Assembly: GCF_900106975.1 (NCBI RefSeq)
Contig: NZ_FNNU01000003.1
Span: 310,001-374,000 of the forward strand
Direction of reading: 5' to 3'
Length of the DNA stretch: 64,000 bases
Origin: Pseudomonas kuykendallii
GTDB taxonomy: Bacteria; Pseudomonadota; Gammaproteobacteria; Pseudomonadales; Pseudomonadaceae
Shown here: positions 18,270-26,277 of the stretch, piece after piece
How positions within the stretch are numbered: position 1 is the first letter of the stretch
Layout of the letters: each line of letters opens with the position of its first letter
The notes under the pieces: generated by a model
The model's input: only the letters and a program-made list of their open reading frames with translations
Database searches by the model: none
What the model was told of the DNA's origin: nothing
Made by a program: the position numbers and the translations under genes

Positions 18270-19763
18270 ATGACGGAGCGGGTGAACTTCAAGGACAAGA
18301 TTTCCCGGGAGCGCCCCTACCCGGGCGCTCTGCGGGAGAACTTCAGGGTTCCCGCCTGCAGCGTGCAGGATCTCATCGACCAGTTCGAGAGCGACCGCGG
18401 GCGCATCCTCAACTCCGCCGCCATCCGCCGCCTGCAGCAGAAGACCCAGGTCTTCCCGCTGGAGCGCAACGCCGCCGTGCGCAGCCGCCTCACGCACTCC
18501 CTCGAGGTTCAGCAGACCGGCCGCTTCATCGTCAAGACGCTCTACAAGCAGCTCGGTGAGCGCGCCGCGGAGTTCGGACTGGACGGCCTGGAAGGCGCTG
18601 TGGAAAGCCTGGTGGAGATGTCCTGCCTGATGCACGACATGGGCAATCCGCCGTTCGGGCACTTCGGCGAATACGCGATCAACGCCTGGTTCGAGCGCCA
18701 CCTCGACGGCCTTTTCGAGCGCGCGGTGCCAGCCCCGGGCGATGCTGCGCTGCGCGGCGCCATGCTCCGCGACCTTAAGAACTTCGAGGGCAACGCCCAG
18801 GCCATCCGCCTCGCGGTACGCCTGCTGCGCCTCAACCTGACCTACACGCAGACCGCCGGGCTGCTCAAGTACGTGCGCCCAGCCAGCCAGCCGAAACCCG
18901 AGCGCGGCAGTCCCGGCGCCTATCTGAACAAGAAGCCCGGCTATTACCTCTCGGAAAGCGACTACATCGACGCCCAGTGCGCCGCGCTGGCGATGCCGCG
19001 CGGCACGCGTCATCCGCTCACCTACATCATGGAAGCGGCGGACGACATCTCCTACTGCCTGGCGGACATCGAGGACTCGGTGGAGAAAGGCATCCTCGAT
19101 ATCGATCGGCTGGCCCAGATGCTGACCGAGAAGTTCGCCAGCCTGAGCGACGCCGAGGCGAGCATTCCCGGCGCACGCAAACCGTTCCGCGCGGTGGTGG
19201 ACTACGCCCTGCAACGCGCCCACCGGGAGACGGTGAACAAGACCGGGGAGTTCTTCATCTGGCTGCGCGTGGGAATGACCCACCCGCTGGTCAAGCACGC
19301 CGCCGCGCAGTTCATCGAGCATATCGAGGACGTCTACCACGGGCGCCTCGACCGGGCGCTCATGGAGGACGGCGGCATTCACCAGGCGATGGTGGACACC
19401 TTCAAGGAGGTCGCCCGCGAGCAGGTGTTCAGCCACCGCGAGGTGGAAACCCTGGAACTGCAGGGCTTTCGCATCCTTCAGGGACTGCTGGATTTCTATG
19501 CGCCACTGATGGCGGAATCCGGAGCGTCGTTCCGCGCCCTCGCCGAAGGTAGCTCGAGCAAGCCGCTGCACCTGCGGCTGCTGATCAAACGCCTGGCCGA
19601 CACCGACATCAAGGCTTACCTCGAAGCGTTGCGGCAACTGCCCGAGGGTGACGACCCGACACTCTGGGAGTTCTACCACCGCTGCCGGCTGCTGCAGGAT
19701 TTCGTCAGCGGCCTTACCGACCAGTCGGCCCACGACGAGTACCGCACCCTCTCCGCGCTGTGA
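18270..19763 (+). CDS. dgt: Deoxyguanosinetriphosphate triphosphohydrolase (dGTPase)
   Basis: A 497-aa HD-domain enzyme that cleaves dGTP to deoxyguanosine and tripolyphosphate, limiting dNTP pools. The metal-binding HD residues are H76 in RLTHSLEV, then H122-D123 in LMHDMGNPPFGH, and a late Asp in MEAADDISYCLADIEDS. The size agrees with the long proteobacterial Dgt type. TGGAG lies 7 nt upstream of the ATG at 18270. It stands alone between the small dinB-side gene and tRNA-fMet. Confidence 0.94.
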   Translation: MTERVNFKDKISRERPYPGALRENFRVPACSVQDLIDQFESDRGRILNSAAIRRLQQKTQVFPLERNAAVRSRLTHSLEVQQTGRFIVKTLYKQLGERAAEFGLDGLEGAVESLVEMSCLMHDMGNPPFGHFGEYAINAWFERHLDGLFERAVPAPGDAALRGAMLRDLKNFEGNAQAIRLAVRLLRLNLTYTQTAGLLKYVRPASQPKPERGSPGAYLNKKPGYYLSESDYIDAQCAALAMPRGTRHPLTYIMEAADDISYCLADIEDSVEKGILDIDRLAQMLTEKFASLSDAEASIPGARKPFRAVVDYALQRAHRETVNKTGEFFIWLRVGMTHPLVKHAAAQFIEHIEDVYHGRLDRALMEDGGIHQAMVDTFKEVAREQVFSHREVETLELQGFRILQGLLDFYAPLMAESGASFRALAEGSSSKPLHLRLLIKRLADTDIKAYLEALRQLPEGDDPTLWEFYHRCRLLQDFVSGLTDQSAHDEYRTLSAL

Positions 19764-19882
19764 AATCGCCGAACAGCGTCTCCCGCGCGCCTGCCGGCCG
19801 TGGATCGCACGAGAGAAACCGCGATGCCAGGGCCTTCGCGCTAAATAATTGAAGAAAAAACAGTTTTTTCTCAGCCACGCGG

Positions 19883-19910
19883 TTGACAGCTTTGCTTTGG
19901 ACTGTAGAAT
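19883..19910 (+). promoter_or_regulatory. Sigma-70 promoter of tRNA-fMet
   Basis: A -35 box TTGACA (19883-19888) and a -10 box TAGAAT (19905-19910) are separated by 16 bp and end 13 bp before the tRNA. This is a strong match and the expected place for stable-RNA transcription. Confidence 0.85.
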
Positions 19911-19923
19911 GCGCACCCACAGA

Positions 19924-20000
<77 letters not shown>

Positions 20001-20041
20001 CTCTTGTCGGTACGCTCGAAACGAGCGAATCGACAAAACAG

Positions 20042-20070
20042 AAAGGCCTGCAGCGATGCAGGCCTTTTTG
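20042..20070 (+). terminator. Intrinsic terminator after tRNA-fMet
   Basis: Perfect 11-bp arms AAAGGCCTGCA / TGCAGGCCTTT around a 4-base loop (GCGA) run into a T-stretch, 42 bp after the CCA end. Confidence 0.9.
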
Positions 20071-20255
20071 TTTTCCGCTGGAAAAATCCCGGCGCTCGCC
20101 GACGCTTCCGCCGCCCTCCTCGCCGACGCCCACCAGCGCGATGCCGCCCGATGATCCGGATGACCGGAACACCGTCGGCCGAACCGTCGCCGGCTGAAAA
20201 ACTCGAAAGGACATGCCCGGCACTTTCGCCCGCATTCCTGACAGAAGAAGCCATC

Positions 20256-20513
20256 ATGACAGCGCCCGAAGAAAAATCCGTCGAAGGTCTGCGCCACGCC
20301 TTCGAGCCCTTCAGGACGGAAATCGTCTCCAACGGAACCGATATCGAACTGCAGGTCTACGACCCCGCGAACATCGATCCGTGCATCGTGGTTTTCCCGC
20401 AGAGCCGGATCGACAGCGAGGAAGGCTTCGACCAGATCGTGGCCGAGGTGCGCGAACGCCTGGCGGAATCGACGGCGCGGGCGAAGGAACTGTCCCGGGC
20501 GAAGGACCAGTGA
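20256..20513 (+). CDS. Hypothetical acidic protein (85 aa)
   Basis: The start ATG at 20256 is preceded by AGAAGAAG at a suitable distance. The protein (MTAPEEKSVEGLRHAFEPF and on) is soluble and acidic in its N-terminal two thirds, with strands RTEIVSNGTDIELQVYD and CIVVFPQSRID, and ends in a Glu/Arg/Lys-rich helix (EVRERLAESTARAKEL). No family recognised. It stands alone after the tRNA terminator and converges on the OprD porin gene. Confidence 0.65.
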   Translation: MTAPEEKSVEGLRHAFEPFRTEIVSNGTDIELQVYDPANIDPCIVVFPQSRIDSEEGFDQIVAEVRERLAESTARAKELSRAKDQ

Positions 20514-20610
20514 GCACAGCGCCGATCCTGCCGGCCCCTGTCCGGGTCGCCAGCGGGCAAGCTCCCCTAGCCGCCTCGAACTCTCTTCCAGCCCAGGCAC
20601 CGTAAAGACG

Positions 20611-21906
20611 TCAGCGAATCAGCTCGAACGGGTATTCGATCACCAGATAGATGCGGTCGATGTCCCGTCCCGCCTGGGCCGCGTTCGCCCGGTGGCTGAC
20701 GTAGGTGAAGTGCAGCAGCGTGCCCGCTGCCTGGCCGGAGGCGACGCGGTAGGCCAGGTCGAGGTCGCGTTCCCAGTGCTTGCCGCCCTTGCCCTGCGTC
20801 GGCACCTGTTGCTGGAGCTGCGCGTCGAAGCGGGTGTAGGCGCCGTCCAGCGGGGCGTGCGTGCCGTCGATATGGCTGCCGCGAACGTAGCGCGCCGTGA
20901 AGGTCAGGCCGGGCAACAGCGCGGCCAGGTCGAGGTCGTAGCGCGCCTGCAGCGAGCGTTCGTTGGGCCCGTTGAAGTCGGCGTACTTGATCGCGTTGGC
21001 GAGGTAGATGGAGTCGCCGCCGATGAAATCGAACGGCGTATCGCCGTGGATCTTCTGGTAGCCGAGCGCGAACGCCTGGGCGCCCAGGGTCAGTTTGCCG
21101 AACAGGCTCCAGGCCAGGGTGTCGATGGCGCCGGCCTTGGCGCTGCCGGTGTCGCGGGTGCGATAGGCATCCAGCGTCCAGCTGAAGGAACGCCCGGCGG
21201 CGAAGTCGGTGCGCTGGTGCAGGTTGGCATAGAGCTCATTCCAGGTGTCGCTGAGCGAGCCGGCATAGAGCGCGCCGCCCCAGGGTTCGCTGCCTGGCGA
21301 TTGGATTCCGGCGAAGCTGATCGACGAGCCGCGGGTGCTGGCGCCGTAGCCGTCGAAATCGCTGTCAGAGCTCGTTTCGTTCTGGTTCTTGAAGGCATGG
21401 AAACGCCCCGCCGACCAGTCGTAGCCCTGCACCGTCCCCTGCAACAGCGCACCGCTGGCGTACTCCGGCTGCAGGCGCTTGTCGGCCGTATCGAAAACCG
21501 GTGTTTCCACTTCCATTTCGCCCAGGCTGAGGCGCATGTCGCCGGCGCGCAGCTTGAGCGCCAGGCCGGCGTCCGAGTAATCCGACGCCGCCCGCCCCTC
21601 GTCGTCCACCGGCAACAGCCCGGTGCCGGAACGCCCGCGCCCGCTGTCCAGGCGAAACCCGGCGAACCCGTGGGCATCCACGCCGACGCCCACCACGCCG
21701 GGGGTGAACGCGGACTCGAAGCGCGCGATGAATCCCTGCGCCCATTCGCGGTTGTCGGCGCCGAGCGCACCGTGGTTGTCGGTGTCGAGGTAGAAGTTGC
21801 GGCCGAGCACCTGCAGACGGGTTCCGTCCGTATCGCCACCGGCATGCGCCGGGCTCATGCAGCACAGCCAGAACAGGGGTGGAAAAACCAGTCGAATGGA
21901 GAGCAT
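20611..21906 (-). CDS. OprD-family outer-membrane porin
   Basis: A 431-aa porin with a signal peptide (LVFPPLFWLCCMSPAHA-G). It shows the OprD pattern: FYLDTDN near the start, EWAQGFIARFESAFTPGVVGVGVDAHGFAGFRLDSG, a repeated beta-strand texture and a C-terminal aromatic-containing strand (IYLVIEYPFELIR). OprD channels admit small organic acids, amino acids or aromatic compounds. The substrate cannot be read from sequence. The internal Cys-Cys pair in the signal is unusual but not in a lipobox arrangement. The divergent AraC regulator may control it (251-bp shared intergenic region). Confidence 0.9.
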   Translation of the reverse strand: MLSIRLVFPPLFWLCCMSPAHAGGDTDGTRLQVLGRNFYLDTDNHGALGADNREWAQGFIARFESAFTPGVVGVGVDAHGFAGFRLDSGRGRSGTGLLPVDDEGRAASDYSDAGLALKLRAGDMRLSLGEMEVETPVFDTADKRLQPEYASGALLQGTVQGYDWSAGRFHAFKNQNETSSDSDFDGYGASTRGSSISFAGIQSPGSEPWGGALYAGSLSDTWNELYANLHQRTDFAAGRSFSWTLDAYRTRDTGSAKAGAIDTLAWSLFGKLTLGAQAFALGYQKIHGDTPFDFIGGDSIYLANAIKYADFNGPNERSLQARYDLDLAALLPGLTFTARYVRGSHIDGTHAPLDGAYTRFDAQLQQQVPTQGKGGKHWERDLDLAYRVASGQAAGTLLHFTYVSHRANAAQAGRDIDRIYLVIEYPFELIR

Positions 21907-22157
21907 GGCGCGCTCATCTGCGGGATCGGGCTGGCCACTCTTGCAGACTTCCCGCGCCCTGAATTGTACGTCCGTGCCGCTGCGTCGCCGGGCGCGCGGC
22001 CGTCTCGCCGGCGGTTCCGCGCTTAACCTTAATTAACAATACGCAACTCGTTCTTGCTGGCCCCTCGCTTGAGAATCGCTATCACCTGCTCCGCCCAAAC
22101 GGTGTAGCGGGCAGCCGTGCCAGCCTCTGGCGTACAACCGCTCGAACGGGTATCGCG

Positions 22158-22601
22158 ATGAACAGAACCCTGCACACGACTCTCGCCCATGGCGAAACAC
22201 TCACCGACCACCCGCTGCCCGGCATCGGCGGCCTGGCACCCTGGCAGGAACGGATCGCCAAGGAGCTGATCCTCGCTCACCTCGACGCCGGGATCACCGT
22301 CACTCGGCTGGCCGAGGCCTGCGCGCTATCGCGCAGCCACTTCACCCGCAAATTCAAGGAAAGCACCCGCCAGTCGCCCCACGACTGGCTGCGCCATCAA
22401 CGGGTGGAGAAGGCGAAGACGCTGCTGCTGAAGTCGGACCTGACGCTCACCGCGATCAGCATGGAATGCGGCTTCTTCGATCAGGCGCATTTCTGCCGGG
22501 TGTTCGTGCGCATGGTCGGCTCTACGCCGCTGGCCTGGAAACGCCATGGCGCCCTGGCCTTGCAGCAGATCGCCCAGATCACCCATCGCCTGCGCGCCTG
22601 A
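22158..22601 (+). CDS. AraC-family regulator, DNA-binding domain only
   Basis: A 147-aa protein that is essentially a bare AraC double helix-turn-helix domain. The first HTH is ITVTRLAEACALSRSHFTRKFKES and the second LTLTAISMECGFFDQAHFCRVFVRMVG, followed by the family's TPLAWKRH end. It has no sensor domain, only about 45 upstream residues, so it may act constitutively or via a partner. It is divergent from the OprD gene and convergent with the wHTH-ATPase regulator (17 bp apart). Confidence 0.87.
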   Translation: MNRTLHTTLAHGETLTDHPLPGIGGLAPWQERIAKELILAHLDAGITVTRLAEACALSRSHFTRKFKESTRQSPHDWLRHQRVEKAKTLLLKSDLTLTAISMECGFFDQAHFCRVFVRMVGSTPLAWKRHGALALQQIAQITHRLRA

Positions 22602-22618
22602 GCGCGCCGCCGCAAGGC

Positions 22619-24013
22619 TCAGGACGGCGCGCCGGCGAGCTTCTCGCGCAGATAGACCCGCAGGCACAGCGACATCCGGTAACGCGCCGCCGCGCCATAG
22701 GCCTCCACCGAGATCAGCGACTTCGCCAGCAGCCGGGAAAGGCTTGCCGACGCCCGCGGCTCGTCCATCGAGGCCGCGCACGCCAGTTCGGCGAGCGTCA
22801 CGCCGTCATCCAGCGCCGCCAGCGCCAGCAGGCAGCCGCGCTCCTCGTCGTCCAGCAGGGCGAAGCTCCAGTCCAGCGAGGCGCGCAGGGTCTGCTGCCG
22901 GGCCGGCGCGGTACGTCGGCCGAGGGCGTCGAGGTAGGCGGGGCCGTCCAGCCAGGCGAGAACACCGACGCAGCCCTGCGCATCGACCTGCGCCGCCGCC
23001 AGCTCGAGCGCCAGCGGCATGCCGCCCAGGCGCCGGCATATTTCGCCGATGCGCCGGACGTCCGCGGCCTGCAGGACGAAATCCGCCTGACGCGCCTTGG
23101 CCCGGCGAACGAACAGGCGGAACGCCGGATAGCGCAGCGCCTCGCGCACACCGAGGCGGCTGCGTGCCGGTGGCACCTCCAGCGCGGCCAGTGGCTGGAC
23201 GTACTCGCCCTCGGTGCGCAGCGACTCGCGGCTGGTGGTGATGATCGAAACCGCCGGCCCGGCGCGCAGCAGGTCCTCGGCCAGACTGGCGCAGCCGTCG
23301 ATCAGGTGCTCGCAGTTGTCCAATACCAGCAACATCTGCCGCTCGCGGAGGAATTCGGCGATCCGCGCCAGCGGCTCACCCTCGCCGGTCTCGAGGCCCA
23401 GCTCGGTGGCGACCTTCGAAGGCAGTTGCTCCGCCGTCTCCAGCGTCGACAGGTCGATGAAGCGCACGCCGTCGCGGAAGCGCCCGAGCGACTGCTGGGC
23501 GACGCGCAACGCCACCGTGGTCTTGCCGACCCCGCCGGGACCGACGAGGGAGATCAGCCGGCGCGAAGCAACCTTGCGCTGCATCTCCTCGATCAGCGGG
23601 TCGCGGCCTTCGATGCGGGTCAGGCGCACCGGCAGTTCGCTGCGAAAGGGCAACAGCTGCACGCCGCCGTTGTTCACCTGCTCGACGTAGGCGACGAAGC
23701 TGTAGCCGCGCTGGCGCACGTTGGCGATGTAGTGGCGCGCTTCCGGACAGGTGCCCAGCGCGCGACGCAGCGCGGAGATGTGCACGCGAAGGTTGATTTC
23801 CTCGACGAAGGTGCGCGGCCAGACGCGGGAGATGATCGCCTCCTTGCTGACGATCTTGCCGGCGCTTTCCACCAGCACCAGGAGAATGTCCAGCGCACGC
23901 CCGCCGATGCGCAGCGGGCGATCGCCATCGAGCAGCAGACGCCGCTGCGGATAGAGTACGAAGCGGCCGAAGCGCAGGCCCTTCTCCTCGGGGGACATAT
24001 TGAAATCGTGCAT
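22619..24013 (-). CDS. OmpR-type winged-helix regulator fused to STAND-like ATPase
   Basis: A 464-aa transcription regulator. Residues about 13-110 form an OmpR/CadC-type winged helix (LRIGGRALDILLVLVESAGKIVSKEAI, then RVHISALRRALG and NVRQRGYSFVA). A linker leads to a P-loop ATPase with Walker A GPGGVGKTT (158-166) and Walker B LLVLDNCEHL, followed by GMPLALELAAA, a GLPL-like motif of NB-ARC/STAND proteins. Homologues usually continue into long TPR repeats; this one stops soon after the ATPase lid, so the sensor is short or lost. No good ribosome-binding site precedes either ATG (24013 or 23998). Target unknown. Confidence 0.82.
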   Translation of the reverse strand: MHDFNMSPEEKGLRFGRFVLYPQRRLLLDGDRPLRIGGRALDILLVLVESAGKIVSKEAIISRVWPRTFVEEINLRVHISALRRALGTCPEARHYIANVRQRGYSFVAYVEQVNNGGVQLLPFRSELPVRLTRIEGRDPLIEEMQRKVASRRLISLVGPGGVGKTTVALRVAQQSLGRFRDGVRFIDLSTLETAEQLPSKVATELGLETGEGEPLARIAEFLRERQMLLVLDNCEHLIDGCASLAEDLLRAGPAVSIITTSRESLRTEGEYVQPLAALEVPPARSRLGVREALRYPAFRLFVRRAKARQADFVLQAADVRRIGEICRRLGGMPLALELAAAQVDAQGCVGVLAWLDGPAYLDALGRRTAPARQQTLRASLDWSFALLDDEERGCLLALAALDDGVTLAELACAASMDEPRASASLSRLLAKSLISVEAYGAAARYRMSLCLRVYLREKLAGAPS

Positions 24014-24226
24014 GGCCAGTGGGCGCTGTGGCCCGGCCAGGCTCGCCTTGTTTCACTGCTGTAAAGCGTGCCCTGCCGACGCGGCGCGCTCCTCCTTTCT
24101 CTGCGATGGCCGTATTTTCCCAACTCTGGCCGACAAGCAAACGGCGGCGAGGGAAGCGGAACTGCCAACTGAGTGCGCGAAACTGCCAAACCGGATGCGA
24201 CGCCGGCGATGGCCAGCAAAGCGCCA

Positions 24227-25180
24227 TTAGCCGAACTGGTAGCGGTACTGCACCGGCGTCAGCCCGAGGCGTTCGTTGAACAGGCAGCGCATGTGCCGGG
24301 TGCTGCCGAAACCGCTCCTGAAGGCGACCGTCTTCAGCGGCAGGTCACTGGTCTCCAGCAGGTTTCTTGCGCAGTCGATACGCGCGCTGAGGACGAATTC
24401 CATGGGCGTCATGTTCACCTCGCGGGCGAACACCCGGGCGAAATTGCGCGCGCCCATGTTCGCCAGGCCGGCCATGCGCTCGACGCTGAACGGTTCCTGG
24501 ATGTGTTCGATGACGTACTGCTGAACCAGCGCGACGGGCGAGGAATTCGGCAGCGCTTCCGGCAGCAGCGGGCTGAACTGCGCCTGGCCGCCCTGGCGCT
24601 TCATCACCACCAGCAGCACCTTGGCGACATCCAGGGCGAGCTTCTTGCCGTGGTCGTCGGTGAGGATCGACAGCGCCAGGTCGATGCCCGCGGTCACGCC
24701 GCCGGAGCTGAGCAGCCCGCCGTCGGCGATGAAGATCTTGTCGGCCTCGACCCGCGCCCGCGGGAAGCGCCGCGCCAGTCGCTCCAGATAATGCCAGTGG
24801 GTGGTCACCCGCTGATCGTCGAGCAAACCCGCCTCGCCGAGGATGAAGGCGCCGGTGCAGATCGCCCCGTAGCGCCGCGAGGCGCGTGCGGCGCCGGCCA
24901 GCCAGGCGCAGAGTTCGCCGTGCACGCCGCCGTATGCACCCGGCCCGCCGGGCACCAGCAACACGTCGTAGCCGCCGCTCGCCTGTTCGCCGAGCACTTC
25001 CGCCTGCACGACGATGCCGTTGGAGCAGCGCACAGCGCGATCGCCGAAGGCGATGGTGGTGATCCGGTAGCAGTCGCCCGGTTTCAGAAAACGGTTGGCG
25101 ATGGAGAACACCTCGATGGGCCCCGCCACATCGAGCATCAGCATATCGGGGAACAGCACGATCCCGACCGTCTTCGTCAT
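24227..25180 (-). CDS. GlxA-type regulator (DJ-1/PfpI domain plus AraC HTH)
   Basis: A 317-aa transcription factor. The N-terminal amidotransferase-like domain (about 1-190) contains the nucleophile-elbow-like GAICTGAFILGEAGLLDDQRVTTHW. The C-terminal AraC DNA-binding domain includes PFSVERMAGLANMGARNFARVFAREVNMTP and LPLKTVAFRSGFGSTRHMRCLFNERLG. Relatives regulate arginine/carnitine/glycine-betaine catabolism or small-molecule responses. I chose 25180 (MTKTVGIVLFPDM) as the start. It is one of four regulators clustered between 22.1 and 26.2 kb. Confidence 0.9.
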   Translation of the reverse strand: MTKTVGIVLFPDMLMLDVAGPIEVFSIANRFLKPGDCYRITTIAFGDRAVRCSNGIVVQAEVLGEQASGGYDVLLVPGGPGAYGGVHGELCAWLAGAARASRRYGAICTGAFILGEAGLLDDQRVTTHWHYLERLARRFPRARVEADKIFIADGGLLSSGGVTAGIDLALSILTDDHGKKLALDVAKVLLVVMKRQGGQAQFSPLLPEALPNSSPVALVQQYVIEHIQEPFSVERMAGLANMGARNFARVFAREVNMTPMEFVLSARIDCARNLLETSDLPLKTVAFRSGFGSTRHMRCLFNERLGLTPVQYRYQFG

Positions 25181-25328
25181 ACACCTGCCTCGGACACCTT
25201 CGCCCCCTGCAATGAACCTGGCGGCCATTATCCGAGCCCGGCGGCAGGATTGACAGGCGAGGCGGTGTTGCCGAGCAGCCCCACTAAAGAGGGGTACGAG
25301 GTTTGCCCACGGGCGCAGGCGCCCGCGA

Positions 25329-26240
25329 TCAGTCGCCGGCGGCGCTCATGAACTGCACGATCTGCTGGCGCAGCCAGCGCTCGGCGGGGTCCTGGTCCTG
25401 AGCGGCGCGCCAGACCATGGTCAGCTTGGACGGCACGATCTCGAACGGGGGTTCCTCTTCACGCAGGCCGCCACCGAGCACCAGTGCCTCGGCCGCGTAA
25501 TCCGGCACCGTAGCGATCAGGTCCGAGCCCCTGAGCAGGGCGCCGAGACCGACGAAGTGCGGCACCGCCAGCGACACCTTGCGGCAGCGCCCCAGGCGCG
25601 CGAGGTCCTGGTCGATGTTGCCGCACAGATCGCCGGACATCGACACCAGCGCGTGCGGCCGCGCGCAGTAGTCGTCCAGCGTGAGCGGCGGCGTGCCGTC
25701 GTCGGCGCGCAGCACCCGTGCGCGGATGTTACGCAAGGTGCGGCACTTGGCGTTGGCCGGCAGTTGCGTGGTGTAGCTGATGCCGATGGAAATCTCGCCG
25801 GTGGACAGCAGCCCGGGCAGCAGCAGGAAGTTCGCGGCGCGCACCACCATCACGCAACCCGGCGCCGCCTGGCGCAAGTGGGCGAGCAATTGCGGCAGCA
25901 GCCCGCATTCGACGTCGTCGGACATGCCGATGCGGAACACCGCGTCGCTGCTTTCCGGGGCGAAGTCGCGGACCTCGCTGATCGCCTGGGACACGCCATC
26001 CAGCGCGCCCGGCAGGCGGCGGAAGATTTCCAGCGCGCGCGGCGTCGGCTCCATCTCGCGGCCATTGCGGACGAACAGCGGATCGTTGAAGAAATCCCGC
26101 AGACGCAGCAGCGACGCGCTGATCGCCGGCTGGCCGAGGAACAGCTTTTCCGCGGTGCGCGTGAGGTTGCGTTCGTGCATCAGGCTTTCGAACACCACCA
26201 GCAGCTGCAAGTCCACCTTGCGCAGGTCGTTACGGTTCAT
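25329..26240 (-). CDS. LysR-family transcriptional regulator
   Basis: A 303-aa LTTR. The winged HTH covers residues about 8-66 (LQLLVVFESLMHERNLTRTAEKLFLGQPAISASLLRLRDFF), and an effector-binding domain follows. It ends the minus-strand gene run that begins with the DoxX gene at 31943, 37 bp after the MFS gene, and has AGG before the ATG. Position suggests that it governs that cluster and perhaps the divergent pirin gene. The effector is unknown. Confidence 0.9.
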   Translation of the reverse strand: MNRNDLRKVDLQLLVVFESLMHERNLTRTAEKLFLGQPAISASLLRLRDFFNDPLFVRNGREMEPTPRALEIFRRLPGALDGVSQAISEVRDFAPESSDAVFRIGMSDDVECGLLPQLLAHLRQAAPGCVMVVRAANFLLLPGLLSTGEISIGISYTTQLPANAKCRTLRNIRARVLRADDGTPPLTLDDYCARPHALVSMSGDLCGNIDQDLARLGRCRKVSLAVPHFVGLGALLRGSDLIATVPDYAAEALVLGGGLREEEPPFEIVPSKLTMVWRAAQDQDPAERWLRQQIVQFMSAAGD

Positions 26241-26277
26241 CGCGGCCTCCCTTTGCCCGCATGGCGACAGGCGCCGA

